Assembly (NCBI GenBank): GCA_012031455.1
Contig: JAAUTM010000077.1
Coordinates: forward strand, 1-6,640
Source of the DNA: Phycisphaerales bacterium
GTDB lineage: Bacteria; Planctomycetota; Phycisphaerae; Phycisphaerales; Phycisphaeraceae
DNA length: 6,640 bases
Reading direction: 5' to 3'
Position 1 is the stretch's first letter. Every line of letters starts with the position of its first letter. A model generated the notes under the pieces. That model did not search any database and was not told the origin of the DNA. It saw nothing but the letters and a program-made list of their open reading frames with translations. Of the stretch, positions 1 through 6,640 are shown one piece after another. The position numbers were made by a program, and so were the translations under genes.

Positions 1-1247
1 CGCCACCGCATGCGAGGATTGCTTCCACCCGCACCGGCCGGCACGTTCATCCATCAACTCGGCAGCAAAAGCACGGTTCACCAGAGTATGCCCCACCAGC
101 CCTGCTGTGTTGTCATCCTCGCCACGGGTTGTAGGGCTGAGCGTCGCCAGAGCGTGCAGACGGGTGAGAGTGCCTTCCAGTTCACGGACCGAACCGGGGC
201 ATTTGGCGGCCACCACAGCGACGACCGATTCGAGCAGGTTGATGCCTCGTCGATGAGCCAGAGTCTGCACGATCTTCACCCGTGTACTGGTGTCCGGTGT
301 GGTGACGGTGGCCACCATCCCGCGCACACAGCGGTTGACCAGTGCCTGGCTGAACTGCTGAATCAATTTGGGATGTTGATCCGAAGCCAGCACGATGCGA
401 GCGCCTGCCAGATCGATGGCGTTGAAGCAGTGCAGAAATTCCTGCTGCGTGGCAGTCTTGTTGGCAATGAAATGCACATCATCGACCGCCAGCAGGTCCA
501 GCTTACGGATGCGCTGACGAAATGCATCAATCTTGCCGCTGCGCACTGCGGTGAGAAACTCATTGGTGAACTGTTCGCCAGTGGTGTAGTGAATGCGGGC
601 ATGGGGCTGACGAGCAAGCATCCGTCTGCAAATGCCTTGCAGCAGGTGGGTTTTACCCAGGCCGACGCCGCCATGGATGAACAAAGGGCTGACACCGGTG
701 AGGTCGTTGTCCTCGTTGTCCACCAGGCGCAGGGCGGAGGCATAGGCAAGCTGATTGCAGGGCCAACGACAAAATCATCCAGTTTGTAACGCAGGCTCAG
801 GGTCGGAGCGGGATGTCGGCGACCATTGGAGCTTATGCTGCCTTGATGCCGGCCGTTTTGCTTGGCAGGATTGCCTTGCAGGGAGTCTGCGGAGCTGGAA
901 GGGTCTTGAGCGGCAGAGGGATCTGCCCCGTGGTGGTGGCCGTTGATACCGGTGGCCAAGGCTTCAGCGGCAAAGGGGGCAGGGTCCACCTGGACGTTCA
1001 GGTCCACGGCGTGGCCGACCTCGTGATGCGCTGCCTGCTGGATTTCATTCTGAAAGTGCCTGCCGATCCAGTCGGCGATGAAGCGGTTGGGAACGACCAC
1101 CTCCAGCCTGCGCTGCTGGTCACGGTAATCGAGCCTGGCTGAGCGGTCGAACCACATCTGATAACGCTGTGGGCCAACGACCTCCGCCAGACGCCGGGCG
1201 ATACGGGTCGATACGATATCCGCGGAAGTGCTTGTGGGCACATTCAC
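1..1247 (-). CDS. dnaA: Chromosomal replication initiator DnaA (partial at left edge, one frameshift)
   Basis: DnaA is the AAA+ ATPase that binds DnaA boxes and opens the origin. About 416 residues are visible. Domain I (about 8-85) contains the tract PQRYQMWFD. A Pro/Ser/Gly/His-rich linker (about 90-145) follows. The AAA+ domain opens at YKLDDFVVGP and has Walker A GGVGLGKTHLL (193-203), Walker B LDLLAVDDVHF (250-260), sensor 1 LASD (287-290), the box VII arginine at 306 and the sensor 2 motif RELEG (355-359). Domain IV with its helix-turn-helix lies off the left edge; the family is usually about 450 residues or longer. The frame breaks at about 759-760, inside the tract read as GPCNQLAYASAL: one base is missing after a CCC run, and all the ATPase motifs are in the second frame. 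Codon 1 can be GTG at 1247 or, better placed behind the ribosome-binding site, GTG at 1241. The identity is certain; whether the frameshift is real is doubtful. Confidence 0.95.
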
Positions 1248-1253
1248 TCCCTT
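1247..1253 (-). promoter_or_regulatory. Ribosome-binding site of dnaA
   Basis: On the minus strand AAGGGAG precedes two in-frame GTG codons. It abuts the first (1247), leaving no spacing, and lies 5 bases ahead of the second (1241), a normal distance. This favours GTG 1241, which would shorten the protein by two residues. An overlapping ATG at 1243 is in another frame and leads only into a shadow of dnaA. Confidence 0.6.
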
Positions 1254-1543
1254 TCACAAGAAGGCCACGGATTGTTCCGCGACAAGCTAGAAAGCGTCTG
1301 GGACAAATTCCCCACCAGACGCAGGATAAGTCAGGCGAAATGGTTCCGTCCGGCACACTCCAGCGCAACAATTTAAGGGGTTCTCGGACGTTTCCCTGAT
1401 TGATGCCTCCGGGGCGGCAATCCTTTGCCACAGGGGAAAAATAGCGCGCCTGCTTCCACTTTGCAACAGGGGTAAGCGTGCTCCGATGTGCGTCTCAAGC
1501 GTTAGCACATGGTAAAACAGTATTTGCAGCGCGCAAAATTATC

Positions 1544-1552
1544 TTATCCACC
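1544..1552 (+). promoter_or_regulatory. DnaA-box-like site
   Basis: TTATCCACC matches the classical box TTATCCACA at 8 of 9 positions. It lies in the intergenic region upstream of dnaA, 25 bases from an oppositely oriented near-match. Confidence 0.4.
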
Positions 1553-1570
1553 AGCTTGCAAGCCGCGGCG

Positions 1571-1591
1571 AAAATGCTGTGGAAAATGCTG
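1571..1591 (+). repeat. Short direct repeat, AAAATGCTG twice
   Basis: AAAATGCTG occurs at 1571-1579 and 1583-1591, separated by TGG, giving a 12-base period. The copies overlap the DnaA-box-like sequence TGTGGAAAA. Short direct repeats near DnaA boxes are common in origins, but two copies alone could be chance. Confidence 0.45.
1578..1586 (-). promoter_or_regulatory. DnaA-box-like site, opposite orientation
   Basis: The minus strand reads TTTTCCACA, 8 of 9 positions of the classical box. With the site at 1544 it forms an inverted pair, and it straddles the junction of the short direct repeat at 1571-1591. Confidence 0.4.
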
Positions 1592-1843
1592 GCGCACCAT
1601 CACCCCAGTCATCAACTTGACAAACGATCGGCGATTGATTGGTTTTTCATGAAAGCTCCAAAGGCCTTATTTATCGGACGATGCGGCTGAGCGGGCCATG
1701 CGTTGGCACCTCCGATTATCTTGCTGGCATTGTCAAGGGCGCTTCTCCGTAAGCCTGCAAGCCAGTTTTCACCCGATGAGTCGTCAAGTGGCGGGTAATT
1801 CGACATCGCTTGGATTATGCTTGGTAACATTCGTAAATCACGC

Positions 1844-1849
1844 AAGGGA
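1844..1849 (+). promoter_or_regulatory. Ribosome-binding site of the Trm112-like gene
   Basis: AAGGGA lies 4 bases before ATG 1854 and 7 bases before ATG 1857. The second spacing is the more usual, so the second of the two tandem ATG codons was taken as the start. Confidence 0.55.
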
Positions 1850-1856
1850 CACCATG

Positions 1857-2084
1857 ATGGATATCGACCCCAAGTTGTTGCCGCTGCTGCGTTGCCCATT
1901 GCTGCATTGCCCTCTGGTCAGGGAAGGTGATGAGCTTGTCGCCACTAAGCCCCCCGGTATGGGTTTGCGCTACCCCATTCGCAAAGGCATCCCGGTCATG
2001 CTCATTGATGAGGCGAAGCTTCCCTCCGGCGTGGCCAGCCTCGATGAGTTCAGGCGAAAATTCGCCGACATGATTCCTTCCTAA
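1857..2084 (+). CDS. Trm112/UPF0434 (YcaR-like) small protein
   Basis: A protein of 75 residues. It fits the bacterial Trm112-like family, which is usually about 60 residues. An N-terminal LLPLLRCPLLHCPL tract (about 7-20) corresponds to the family's LxxxACPxC opening, and the diagnostic core RYPIRKGIPVMLIDEA follows. The zinc-ribbon cysteines look reduced: only C13 and C18 are present, spaced CPLLHC rather than CPxC, and the cysteine usually found before the YPI core is missing, so metal binding may be weak or lost. In eukaryotes and archaea Trm112 is the activating partner of several methyltransferases; the role of the bacterial homologues is not settled. The RNA methyltransferase gene starts 7 bases after this stop, so the two are probably co-transcribed. 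The frame stays open upstream to 1698, but only the ATG at 1854 or 1857 has a ribosome-binding site and matches the family's N terminus. Confidence 0.85.
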   Translation: MDIDPKLLPLLRCPLLHCPLVREGDELVATKPPGMGLRYPIRKGIPVMLIDEAKLPSGVASLDEFRRKFADMIPS

Positions 2085-2091
2085 ACCAACC

Positions 2092-2959
2092 ATGAACCTC
2101 CCAGCTCATATCACCAGCACTACCAACCCGCGCATCAAGGCGGTGGTGCGTTTGTTACGCGAACATCGTGAGCGTCGTCGAACCGGGTTGTTCGTGGCCG
2201 AAGGTCGCAGGCAAATTCAGCGCGCCCTCGCAGCAGGTCTATCCCTGCATGAACTTTATGAATGTCCGACCTTAGCCAGTGAGGCATCGTCATCGGCCCC
2301 CTTCGATTTACCCGCCAAGCAGCAGGCTCAGGTGGTGCAGGTAAGCGAAGCGGTGATGCGCAAAATGGCATACAAGGAAAACCCTGAATCCTGCTCGCAG
2401 TGTTTGCCCAACCCAAGTGGTCGTTGCAAGCATCGGTTGAGTTGCTGCAATCGGTGGCCCATAGCAATGCAACTTCAGCGGAGCCGCCGTTGTATTTGGT
2501 AGCCATGGGCATCAGCAAACCGGGGAATCTTGGAGCCATGGCCCGCACCGCCAGTGCCGCTGGTTGCCGCGCCTTGCTCGTGGCCGATGCGGTGGTCGAT
2601 GCCTTCAACCCCAACGTTATTCACGCCAGCACCGGTGCGGTGTTTACCTTGCCGATCCTCGCTGGCTCCACTGCCGATATCCTCGCATTTCTGGCTGCCC
2701 AAAAATCAAACTCATTGCTGCGGTGGTGCAGGCTGATCGGGCGTACACTCAGGTCGATCTCACCGGGCCAACCGCGCTGGTGATAGGGGCTGAGGACAAA
2801 GGCCTTGATGAAACCTGGCAACAGGCCGCCAAGCTGCATGGGCACTGTGTCACCATTCCCATGGCCGCGTCCCCCGTCGATTCCCTCAACGCCTCCAATG
2901 CGGCCGCAATCCTCCTTTTTGAAGCCCTGCGTCAGCGACGAATGGCATCACATCCATGA
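2092..2959 (+). CDS. SpoU/TrmH family RNA 2'-O-ribose methyltransferase (two frameshifts)
   Basis: SPOUT-class enzymes of this family transfer a methyl group from S-adenosylmethionine to a ribose 2'-OH of tRNA or 23S rRNA. Bridging the breaks gives 289 residues, typical for family members with an N-terminal substrate-binding domain. That domain (about 8-105) has NPRIKAVVRLL, LFVAEGRRQI and MAYKENPES. The catalytic knot domain shows motif 1 KPGNLGAMARTASAAG (143-158, with the conserved Asn and Arg), motif 2 LVIGAEDKGL (230-239) and motif 3 IPMAASPVDSLNASNAAAILLFEAL in shorthand (about 256-280, key SLN-S-NAA). The frame breaks near 2389-2391, after NPES, and in the A run at 2701-2705; each looks like one lost base. 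No Shine-Dalgarno sequence precedes the ATG, so it may depend on coupling to the upstream gene. The exact RNA target cannot be read from the sequence. Confidence 0.9.
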
Positions 2960-3067
2960 TCCCCCTTGGCCCTTGCATGACTCCGTCGCAACGCCACTTT
3001 TAAACACAAAGCCAACACAAAACTCACGTTTGCCCTTGCTCACTGGGTTTATCATGAGGTGTCCCTC

Positions 3068-3073
3068 AGGGAG
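3068..3073 (+). promoter_or_regulatory. Ribosome-binding site of the lipoprotein gene
   Basis: AGGGAG lies 8 bases before ATG 3082. It supports that start over the in-frame ATG at 3127, which would give a more ordinary short signal peptide. The site overlaps a small palindrome, TCCCTCAGGGA (3062-3072). Confidence 0.6.
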
Positions 3074-3081
3074 ATCCCGCC

Positions 3082-4048
3082 ATGACGCATTCTGATTCCC
3101 ATCCCCATGCCATCCACCCACACTTGATGCCTCGTGCATCGTGTTGGATGCCCTTCGCCATGATGCTGATGTTGTTGCTGGCATTCTTTGCAGGCGGTTG
3201 CCAATCTCAACAAGTGGTCGAACCCCCGCAGGCTTTGATCCAGGCCAAGCTGCTCACCGCTCAAACCATCGAAGGCATCGGGGCAGGTCAGGGGATCGAA
3301 GTGCGCGAAGGGAAAGTTTATCTCTACGGGGGACCGGGACATCGGCATCATCCGGGAATACACCTTCGACCGTGCTGCCATGCAACTGATTTACACCGGG
3401 CGCCAGGTGGAACTCACCCAGCAGGGCAAAGACCTTGTCAGTCACCCCACCGGCCTGACGCATCACCCCGACTACGGCACCTTTCTCGGCGACACGGTAG
3501 CGGGCAAGGGCGTGATATATCACATCGACTGGCAGCGACTCTGGGCTGATGGCAACCTCAATCATGCGGTGCTCCATGTGGTACACGATGATGCTGCCAT
3601 CAACGGCACACGCCCGGAGTTTGTCACGTATCAGGGCAAGGTATGCATTGCGACCAGTGACTATGGCGACAAGGACAATGCAGTGCGCCTGTATGATCCC
3701 GTGAAGTTGAAGACAGCCAGGCGCACCACCGAGCCGGGGGTGATGGTCCAGTCCATGCCCTGTGGTGCGTTTGTGCAATCACTCCTGTGGGATGAGCATG
3801 ATCAGCTACTGGTGCTGGTGCAGAAATACGACCCCGGTTTAGGCTGGCGGCTGACGGGCTTGAAACTGGAAGGGCCGGAACTCAAAGGCCAAAGTCCTTT
3901 GCGATTGTTCGCACCATTCGATGATTTTTCACCCGCCGATGAACTGGAAGGTTTTCATCTGCTTCCCGGGACAGGCCGAAACTTGGGAGTGTTCCTCACC
4001 TCACACAAACAAAGCAATGTCTGGCTCGGCAGTGTGAAGTTGCCTTAA
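3082..4048 (+). CDS. Predicted lipoprotein of unknown function (one frameshift)
   Basis: Bridging one frameshift gives about 321 residues. The N terminus has a His-rich start (HSDSHPHAIHPH), then a hydrophobic segment (about 23-37) ending in the lipobox-like AGGC with Cys40. This fits a type II signal peptide and a membrane-anchored lipoprotein. The rest is rich in short strand-like segments and turns (KVYLYG, GTFLGDTVAGKGVIYHID, GKVCIATSDYGDKDNAVRLYD, QLLVLVQKYDPGLGWRLTGLKLEG, GVFLTSHKQSNVWLGSVKL). That looks like an all-beta, perhaps beta-propeller, extracytoplasmic domain, but I recognise no family and no catalytic motif. The break is in the G run at 3328-3332: removing one G joins KVYLYG to DRDIGIIREYTFD. 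A 122-base gap separates it from the methyltransferase gene, so it may have its own promoter. It converges with the glycosyltransferase gene, the two stops lying 11 bases apart. Confidence 0.75.
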
Positions 4049-4059
4049 TCAGGGATCTG

Positions 4060-6340
4060 TCAGCCCATCGTGGATACCGGCGACGCTGAACACCATGCCT
4101 GCCACATCTTCCGGTATGCAGCCTCCATGTTGCGGGCAAAGCGCGGGGCATCCATCAGGGGTGACTGCTGCATGCGCTGCCTCAGCCCGGCCCGCAGGCT
4201 TTCCAATCGCTGCTGATCTTGCGCCAGTCCCCTGCATATTTCTACCAGCTCATCGGGTGATTGTGCTGCAAGTTCCCCCAGCTCGATGGTGCGAAGCATC
4301 GCCAGCCCTGCGCGTCCGGCAGCCGTTTTGCCAGCAAGCGTGACCACAGGGGTCCCCATGTACAAGGCATCACAGGTGGTGGTGATGCCGTTGTAAGGCA
4401 GCGTGTCCAGAGCGATGTCGATCCGGTCATACATGCGCAGATACTCGCTGCGACTCATACGCCCCACGAAAATAATTCGTTCCTCAACGACCCCTTCCTC
4501 AGCCAACCACCGGGTGATCAGCCTGCGGTATTCGGGACTGATCACCAGCAGCAACAACCGGGAATCAGGCACCGCTTGCAAAACCCTGGCCCAAAGTTTT
4601 AACAGTGGCTGATTCATCTTGGCAGGGTTGTTCAGCGATCCAAAAGTCACCGGCCCGGTCTGCTTCGCAGGTCGGGCAGGCATTTCCACCAGCGGGTCAT
4701 ACACCACCCAGCAGTCGGGCATGCGGACGGACTTCTCCGTATAACACGATACATCCGCATCCAGCGGGTCCATGTGGGCATCGGTGATGCGGTAGTCCAT
4801 GGCATCCATGCCCGTCCCACCCGGGTACGCCAGCCAGCACACCTGCACCGGGGCTGGCTTGCGGGCAAAAACCAGTGCACGATGATTGCCCATGTGCATC
4901 GTTAAATCGATGAGGATATCGATGCGATCCTCGCGGATTCGTTGTGCCAGGGTTTGGTCATCCAATGATTTCACCTCATGCCAGACATCGGCAATACCGC
5001 GCAGGCGCTGGGTGATGTCATCGGCTTTGGCGACACTGCTGTAGCAGTGAATTTCATATCCTGCATGATCGTGATGGGCCAGCAGTGGCACGGTGAAAAA
5101 CGATTCGGCCTGTTGATAAAAATCCGGGGAGACATAACCGATTTTCAGCCGGCGATCCGGGTTGCGATTCTGGGCATGCGGCTGAATCTGCCCCTGCAAC
5201 GGCTGGGCATGTTGCGTGGTGCCAGCGACGGAGTTCGGTATGGATGGCCCCGGCATCGCTACCAGCATGAAAGTGCAGGAAATACGCCAGATTCGTATGT
5301 GCTTCGGGAAAGTTACCCCGCAACTCGATGGCATGTTGGTACGCCTGAACAGCTTCATCGGCCAGGCCTACATACTTAAGTGCATTGCCTAAGTTGTAGT
5401 GAGCCTCAGCCAGGGTTGGGTCAAGTTCCACCGCACGTCGGCAGGCAGCGACAGCCTCATCCAACTGCTCGAGTTCCCGCAGCACGTTGCCCAGATTGCT
5501 GTAGGCCAGGGCATCATCCGGTTTGAGCACGATGGCTTGTTGATAAGCCTGCACTGCTTCGGCGGTGTGATCCAACTGCAACAGTGCATTGCCCAGATTG
5601 TTGTAAGCAAGGTGGTAGTTGGGCTGAAGTTTCACAGCTTGTTGGCATGCAGCGACGGCTTCCTCGTGTTGCCCCAATCGACAAAGCGTATTGCCCAGAT
5701 TGCTCCAGCAGCGAGCATCACGTGGCTGAATTGCCAGGGCCTTGCGGTAGATCTCTGAACTTTCGCGCAATTGCCCCAAGGCACCAAAAAGATTTCCCAA
5801 ATTGAGGTAGGCAGGCAGCAGTTTGGGTTGACGGACAATCGCCTGCTGGTAAGCAGCAACTGCTTCTTCGTGCTTGCCCATGTCCTCAAGAGTGATGCCC
5901 AGGTTGTAATATGCCTGAGCGAAATCAGGTTTGATGGCGATGGCCTGTCGATGCGCTGCACAGGCTTCAACCAACCTGCCCATGTCTTTGAGAGCGCTGC
6001 CTTTTAAGCTGTAGGCCGGCGCATAGCTCGGATTGATTTCAATGCACCGGGTCAGTGCGGCTACGGCCTGGCTGGGTTTGCCTGCTTCTCGCAAGGCGGA
6101 AGCCAGATGGTAGTGAACCTGAGCATCTTGAGTTTTGATGGATGCAGCCAGCTCAAGGTGTTCACAGGCAGTGGCATGATGTCCAAGCTGATGGAGAAGC
6201 ACCCCCAGATAATGCAGGGCTTCAGGCTGCCGTGGGTCTTTGGCCAACACCTGGCGATAAAGCTGCTGGGCCTGGGCAAAATCACCAGCCTGATGCTTTT
6301 GCATGGCAGCACGGAGAAGCTGATCGGGATGAGTGCTCAT
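4060..6340 (-). CDS. TPR-repeat protein with C-terminal O-GlcNAc transferase-like (GT41) domain (one frameshift)
   Basis: About 759 residues after bridging one frameshift. Residues 6-345 are ten consecutive 34-residue TPRs with an eleventh partial unit to 375, many with the signature NLGN. Residues 390-759 match the GT41/SPINDLY-OGT catalytic region: RRLKIGYVSPDF (396-407), DLTMH (478-482), FARKPAPVQVCWLAYPGGTG (491-510), MDYRITDAHMDP (514-525), FGSLNNPAKMN (566-576, with the K574 counterpart of the UDP-contacting lysine) and DTLPYNGITTTCDALYMGTP (645-664). Known relatives transfer GlcNAc or other sugars to Ser/Thr, with the TPRs recognising the protein target. The position aligning with the conserved His of human OGT (His498) is Gln410 here, so activity or specificity may differ. 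The break is at about 5214-5215, between RRWHH and QHAQPL. ATG 6340 is preferred over an upstream in-frame TTG at 6367; neither has a clear Shine-Dalgarno sequence. Confidence 0.9.
5306..6325 (-). repeat. Ten tandem 102-base TPR-encoding units
   Basis: The coding sequence divides without gaps into ten units of exactly 34 codons. Units 5-10 are the most alike, repeating a core such as AYxNLGNxLxxLxxxxEAVxAYQQAIxLxP. On the plus strand this shows as recurring TTGCCCAGATTG-like segments, for example near 5487, 5590 and 5692, about 102 bases apart. The array is diverged at the DNA level, so it is old rather than a fresh expansion. Confidence 0.9.
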
Positions 6341-6463
6341 GGATGCGGGGCTTAATGTATGGACCAATCAAACATTGGGTTGTTAGTGTATTGTCGGGCT
6401 ATGGTAGTGTGCAGACGATACCAGACAAGTAAGCAAACATGGAACATGGTGAGAGGACGTGAA

Positions 6464-6514
6464 AGCCACCTGCCGGAATCGAACCGGCAACCTGCGCTTT
6501 ACAAAAGCGCTGCT
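6464..6514 (-). pseudogene. 3' fragment of tRNA-Thr (anticodon TGT); candidate att site
   Basis: Read on the minus strand there is a complete anticodon arm: stem GCGCT/AGCGC with loop TTTGTAA, anticodon TGT (plus-strand 6501-6503), decoding ACA. Then come a 5-base variable region AGGTT, a complete T arm (stem GCCGG/CCGGC, loop TTCGATT) and the 3' acceptor strand AGGTGGC with discriminator T at 6464. CCA is not encoded. The 5' half is missing: the matching acceptor strand GCCACCT, the D-loop and most of the D-stem are absent, and resemblance to a tRNA stops at about 6514, where GCATGC and a hairpin follow. It cannot fold as a full tRNA. Such 3' halves are the classic leftover of tyrosine-integrase insertion into a tRNA gene. 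A simple deletion or misassembly could give the same picture. Confidence 0.75.
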
Positions 6515-6519
6515 GGCAT

Positions 6520-6550
6520 GCAAAAACCCCGTGAAAACCGAGGTTTTTGC
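6520..6550. terminator. Terminator-like hairpin, possibly bidirectional
   Basis: GCAAAAACC (6520-6528) and GGTTTTTGC (6542-6550) are perfect 9-base inverted arms. One C/A mismatch and two more GC pairs follow inward, closing a 7-base loop TGAAAAC. The arms carry A and T runs on the outer side, so an intrinsic terminator is possible for either strand. On the minus strand it would end a gene entering from beyond the right edge, just before the tRNA fragment. Confidence 0.6.
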
Positions 6551-6640
6551 AGATCGCGCAGCAGTAGGCGCAGCAGTTGAATCCCCCTCCCCGCTCGTTG
6601 CCTCATCCCGCCAAGCCGTGGTCACCGCCCTGGGTACTCT
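6551..6640. other. Right-edge segment without an identifiable gene
   Basis: It contains a 9-base direct repeat GCGCAGCAG at 6556-6564 and 6568-6576, and nothing else I can name. A minus-strand gene entering from the right could end here; one frame has a TGA within the last 40 bases. There is too little sequence to judge. Confidence 0.3.

Larger units (their letters stand above)
1248..1856. other. Intergenic region upstream of dnaA; candidate oriC / dnaA control region
   Basis: About 600 bases separate the divergent dnaA and Trm112-like genes. The open frames here are short, overlap each other on both strands and show no recognisable protein motif. The stretch from about 1420 to 1590 holds several DnaA-box-like nonamers: TTATCCACC at 1544, TTTTCCACA on the minus strand at 1578-1586, and a weaker TTTGCCACA at 1424. 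In many bacteria the origin, or an autoregulatory DnaA-box cluster, lies next to dnaA. That makes an origin plausible, but I cannot measure strand skew here, and the AT-rich unwinding element is not obvious. No convincing -35/-10 pair was found, although TTGACA occurs at 1617-1622 without a good -10. Confidence 0.4.

Noticed and set aside
10..789. A 259-codon open frame on the plus strand
   Set aside because: It is the codon-aligned antisense of the second DnaA segment, which carries all the AAA+ motifs. Its own translation shows no family signature.
1612..1899. Open frames in the dnaA-Trm112 gap on both strands (such as 1478-1690 plus and 1612-1899 minus)
   Set aside because: They overlap one another, lack ribosome-binding sites, have no recognisable motif, and one runs into the Trm112-like gene antisense.
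4049..4059. Terminator between the convergent lipoprotein and OGT-like genes
   Set aside because: Only 11 bases separate the stops and I see no hairpin with a T run there.
4978..5758. Plus-strand frames of 119-133 codons opposite the TPR/OGT gene
   Set aside because: They are antisense shadows; the minus-strand protein has clear TPR and GT41 motifs across the same bases.
5306..6325. The 102-base periodicity as a CRISPR or satellite array
   Set aside because: The period is exactly 34 codons, in frame, and encodes TPR consensus residues; there are no conserved repeat and unique spacer blocks.
6464..6537. A complete tRNA-Thr gene
   Set aside because: The 5' acceptor strand that should pair with AGGTGGC is not found in the expected place or anywhere up to the window end, and no D arm can be formed.
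6383..6625. Minus-strand frame of 80 codons at the right end
   Set aside because: It runs straight through the terminator-like hairpin and the tRNA-Thr fragment, so it is open by chance.

Overview
The window looks like chromosomal DNA from a bacterium, moderately GC-rich, and I favour a member of Planctomycetota. This rests on the style of DnaA (VDDVHF Walker B) and on a large TPR/O-GlcNAc-transferase-like protein beside planctomycete-like hypothetical genes. No marker here is decisive, so the assignment is an inference of moderate to low confidence.

Layout. From position 1 to 1247, minus strand: most of dnaA, running off the left edge before its DNA-binding domain IV is complete. From 1248 to 1856: about 600 bases without a convincing gene, containing DnaA-box-like sequences and a short direct repeat; this is the natural place for dnaA autoregulation and possibly for oriC. 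From 1857 to 2959, plus strand: a small Trm112/UPF0434-type protein followed 7 bases later by a SpoU/TrmH-type RNA 2'-O-ribose methyltransferase, probably one transcript. From 3082 to 4048, plus strand: a predicted lipoprotein of unknown function. From 4060 to 6340, minus strand and convergent with the lipoprotein gene: a protein of about 759 residues with ten gapless 34-residue TPRs and a C-terminal glycosyltransferase family 41 (OGT-like) domain. From 6464 to 6514, minus strand: the 3' part of a tRNA-Thr(TGT) gene with no 5' part, followed to the right by a strong terminator-like hairpin. This is what remains at one end when an element integrates into a tRNA gene.

Four of the five protein genes are each interrupted by one or two single-base frameshifts, five in total, and conserved motifs resume in a new frame straight after each. 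At least three of the five sit in short homopolymers. Sequencing or assembly error is the simplest explanation, because dnaA is essential and coding character is intact on both sides of every break. Each broken gene is therefore annotated as one CDS spanning its breaks.

Functionally the window is mostly housekeeping: replication initiation, RNA modification, one envelope lipoprotein and one probable protein-glycosylation or TPR-scaffold protein. I found no defence system, CRISPR array or insertion sequence. The most interesting lead is the tRNA-Thr fragment, which predicts a mobile element beyond the right edge.
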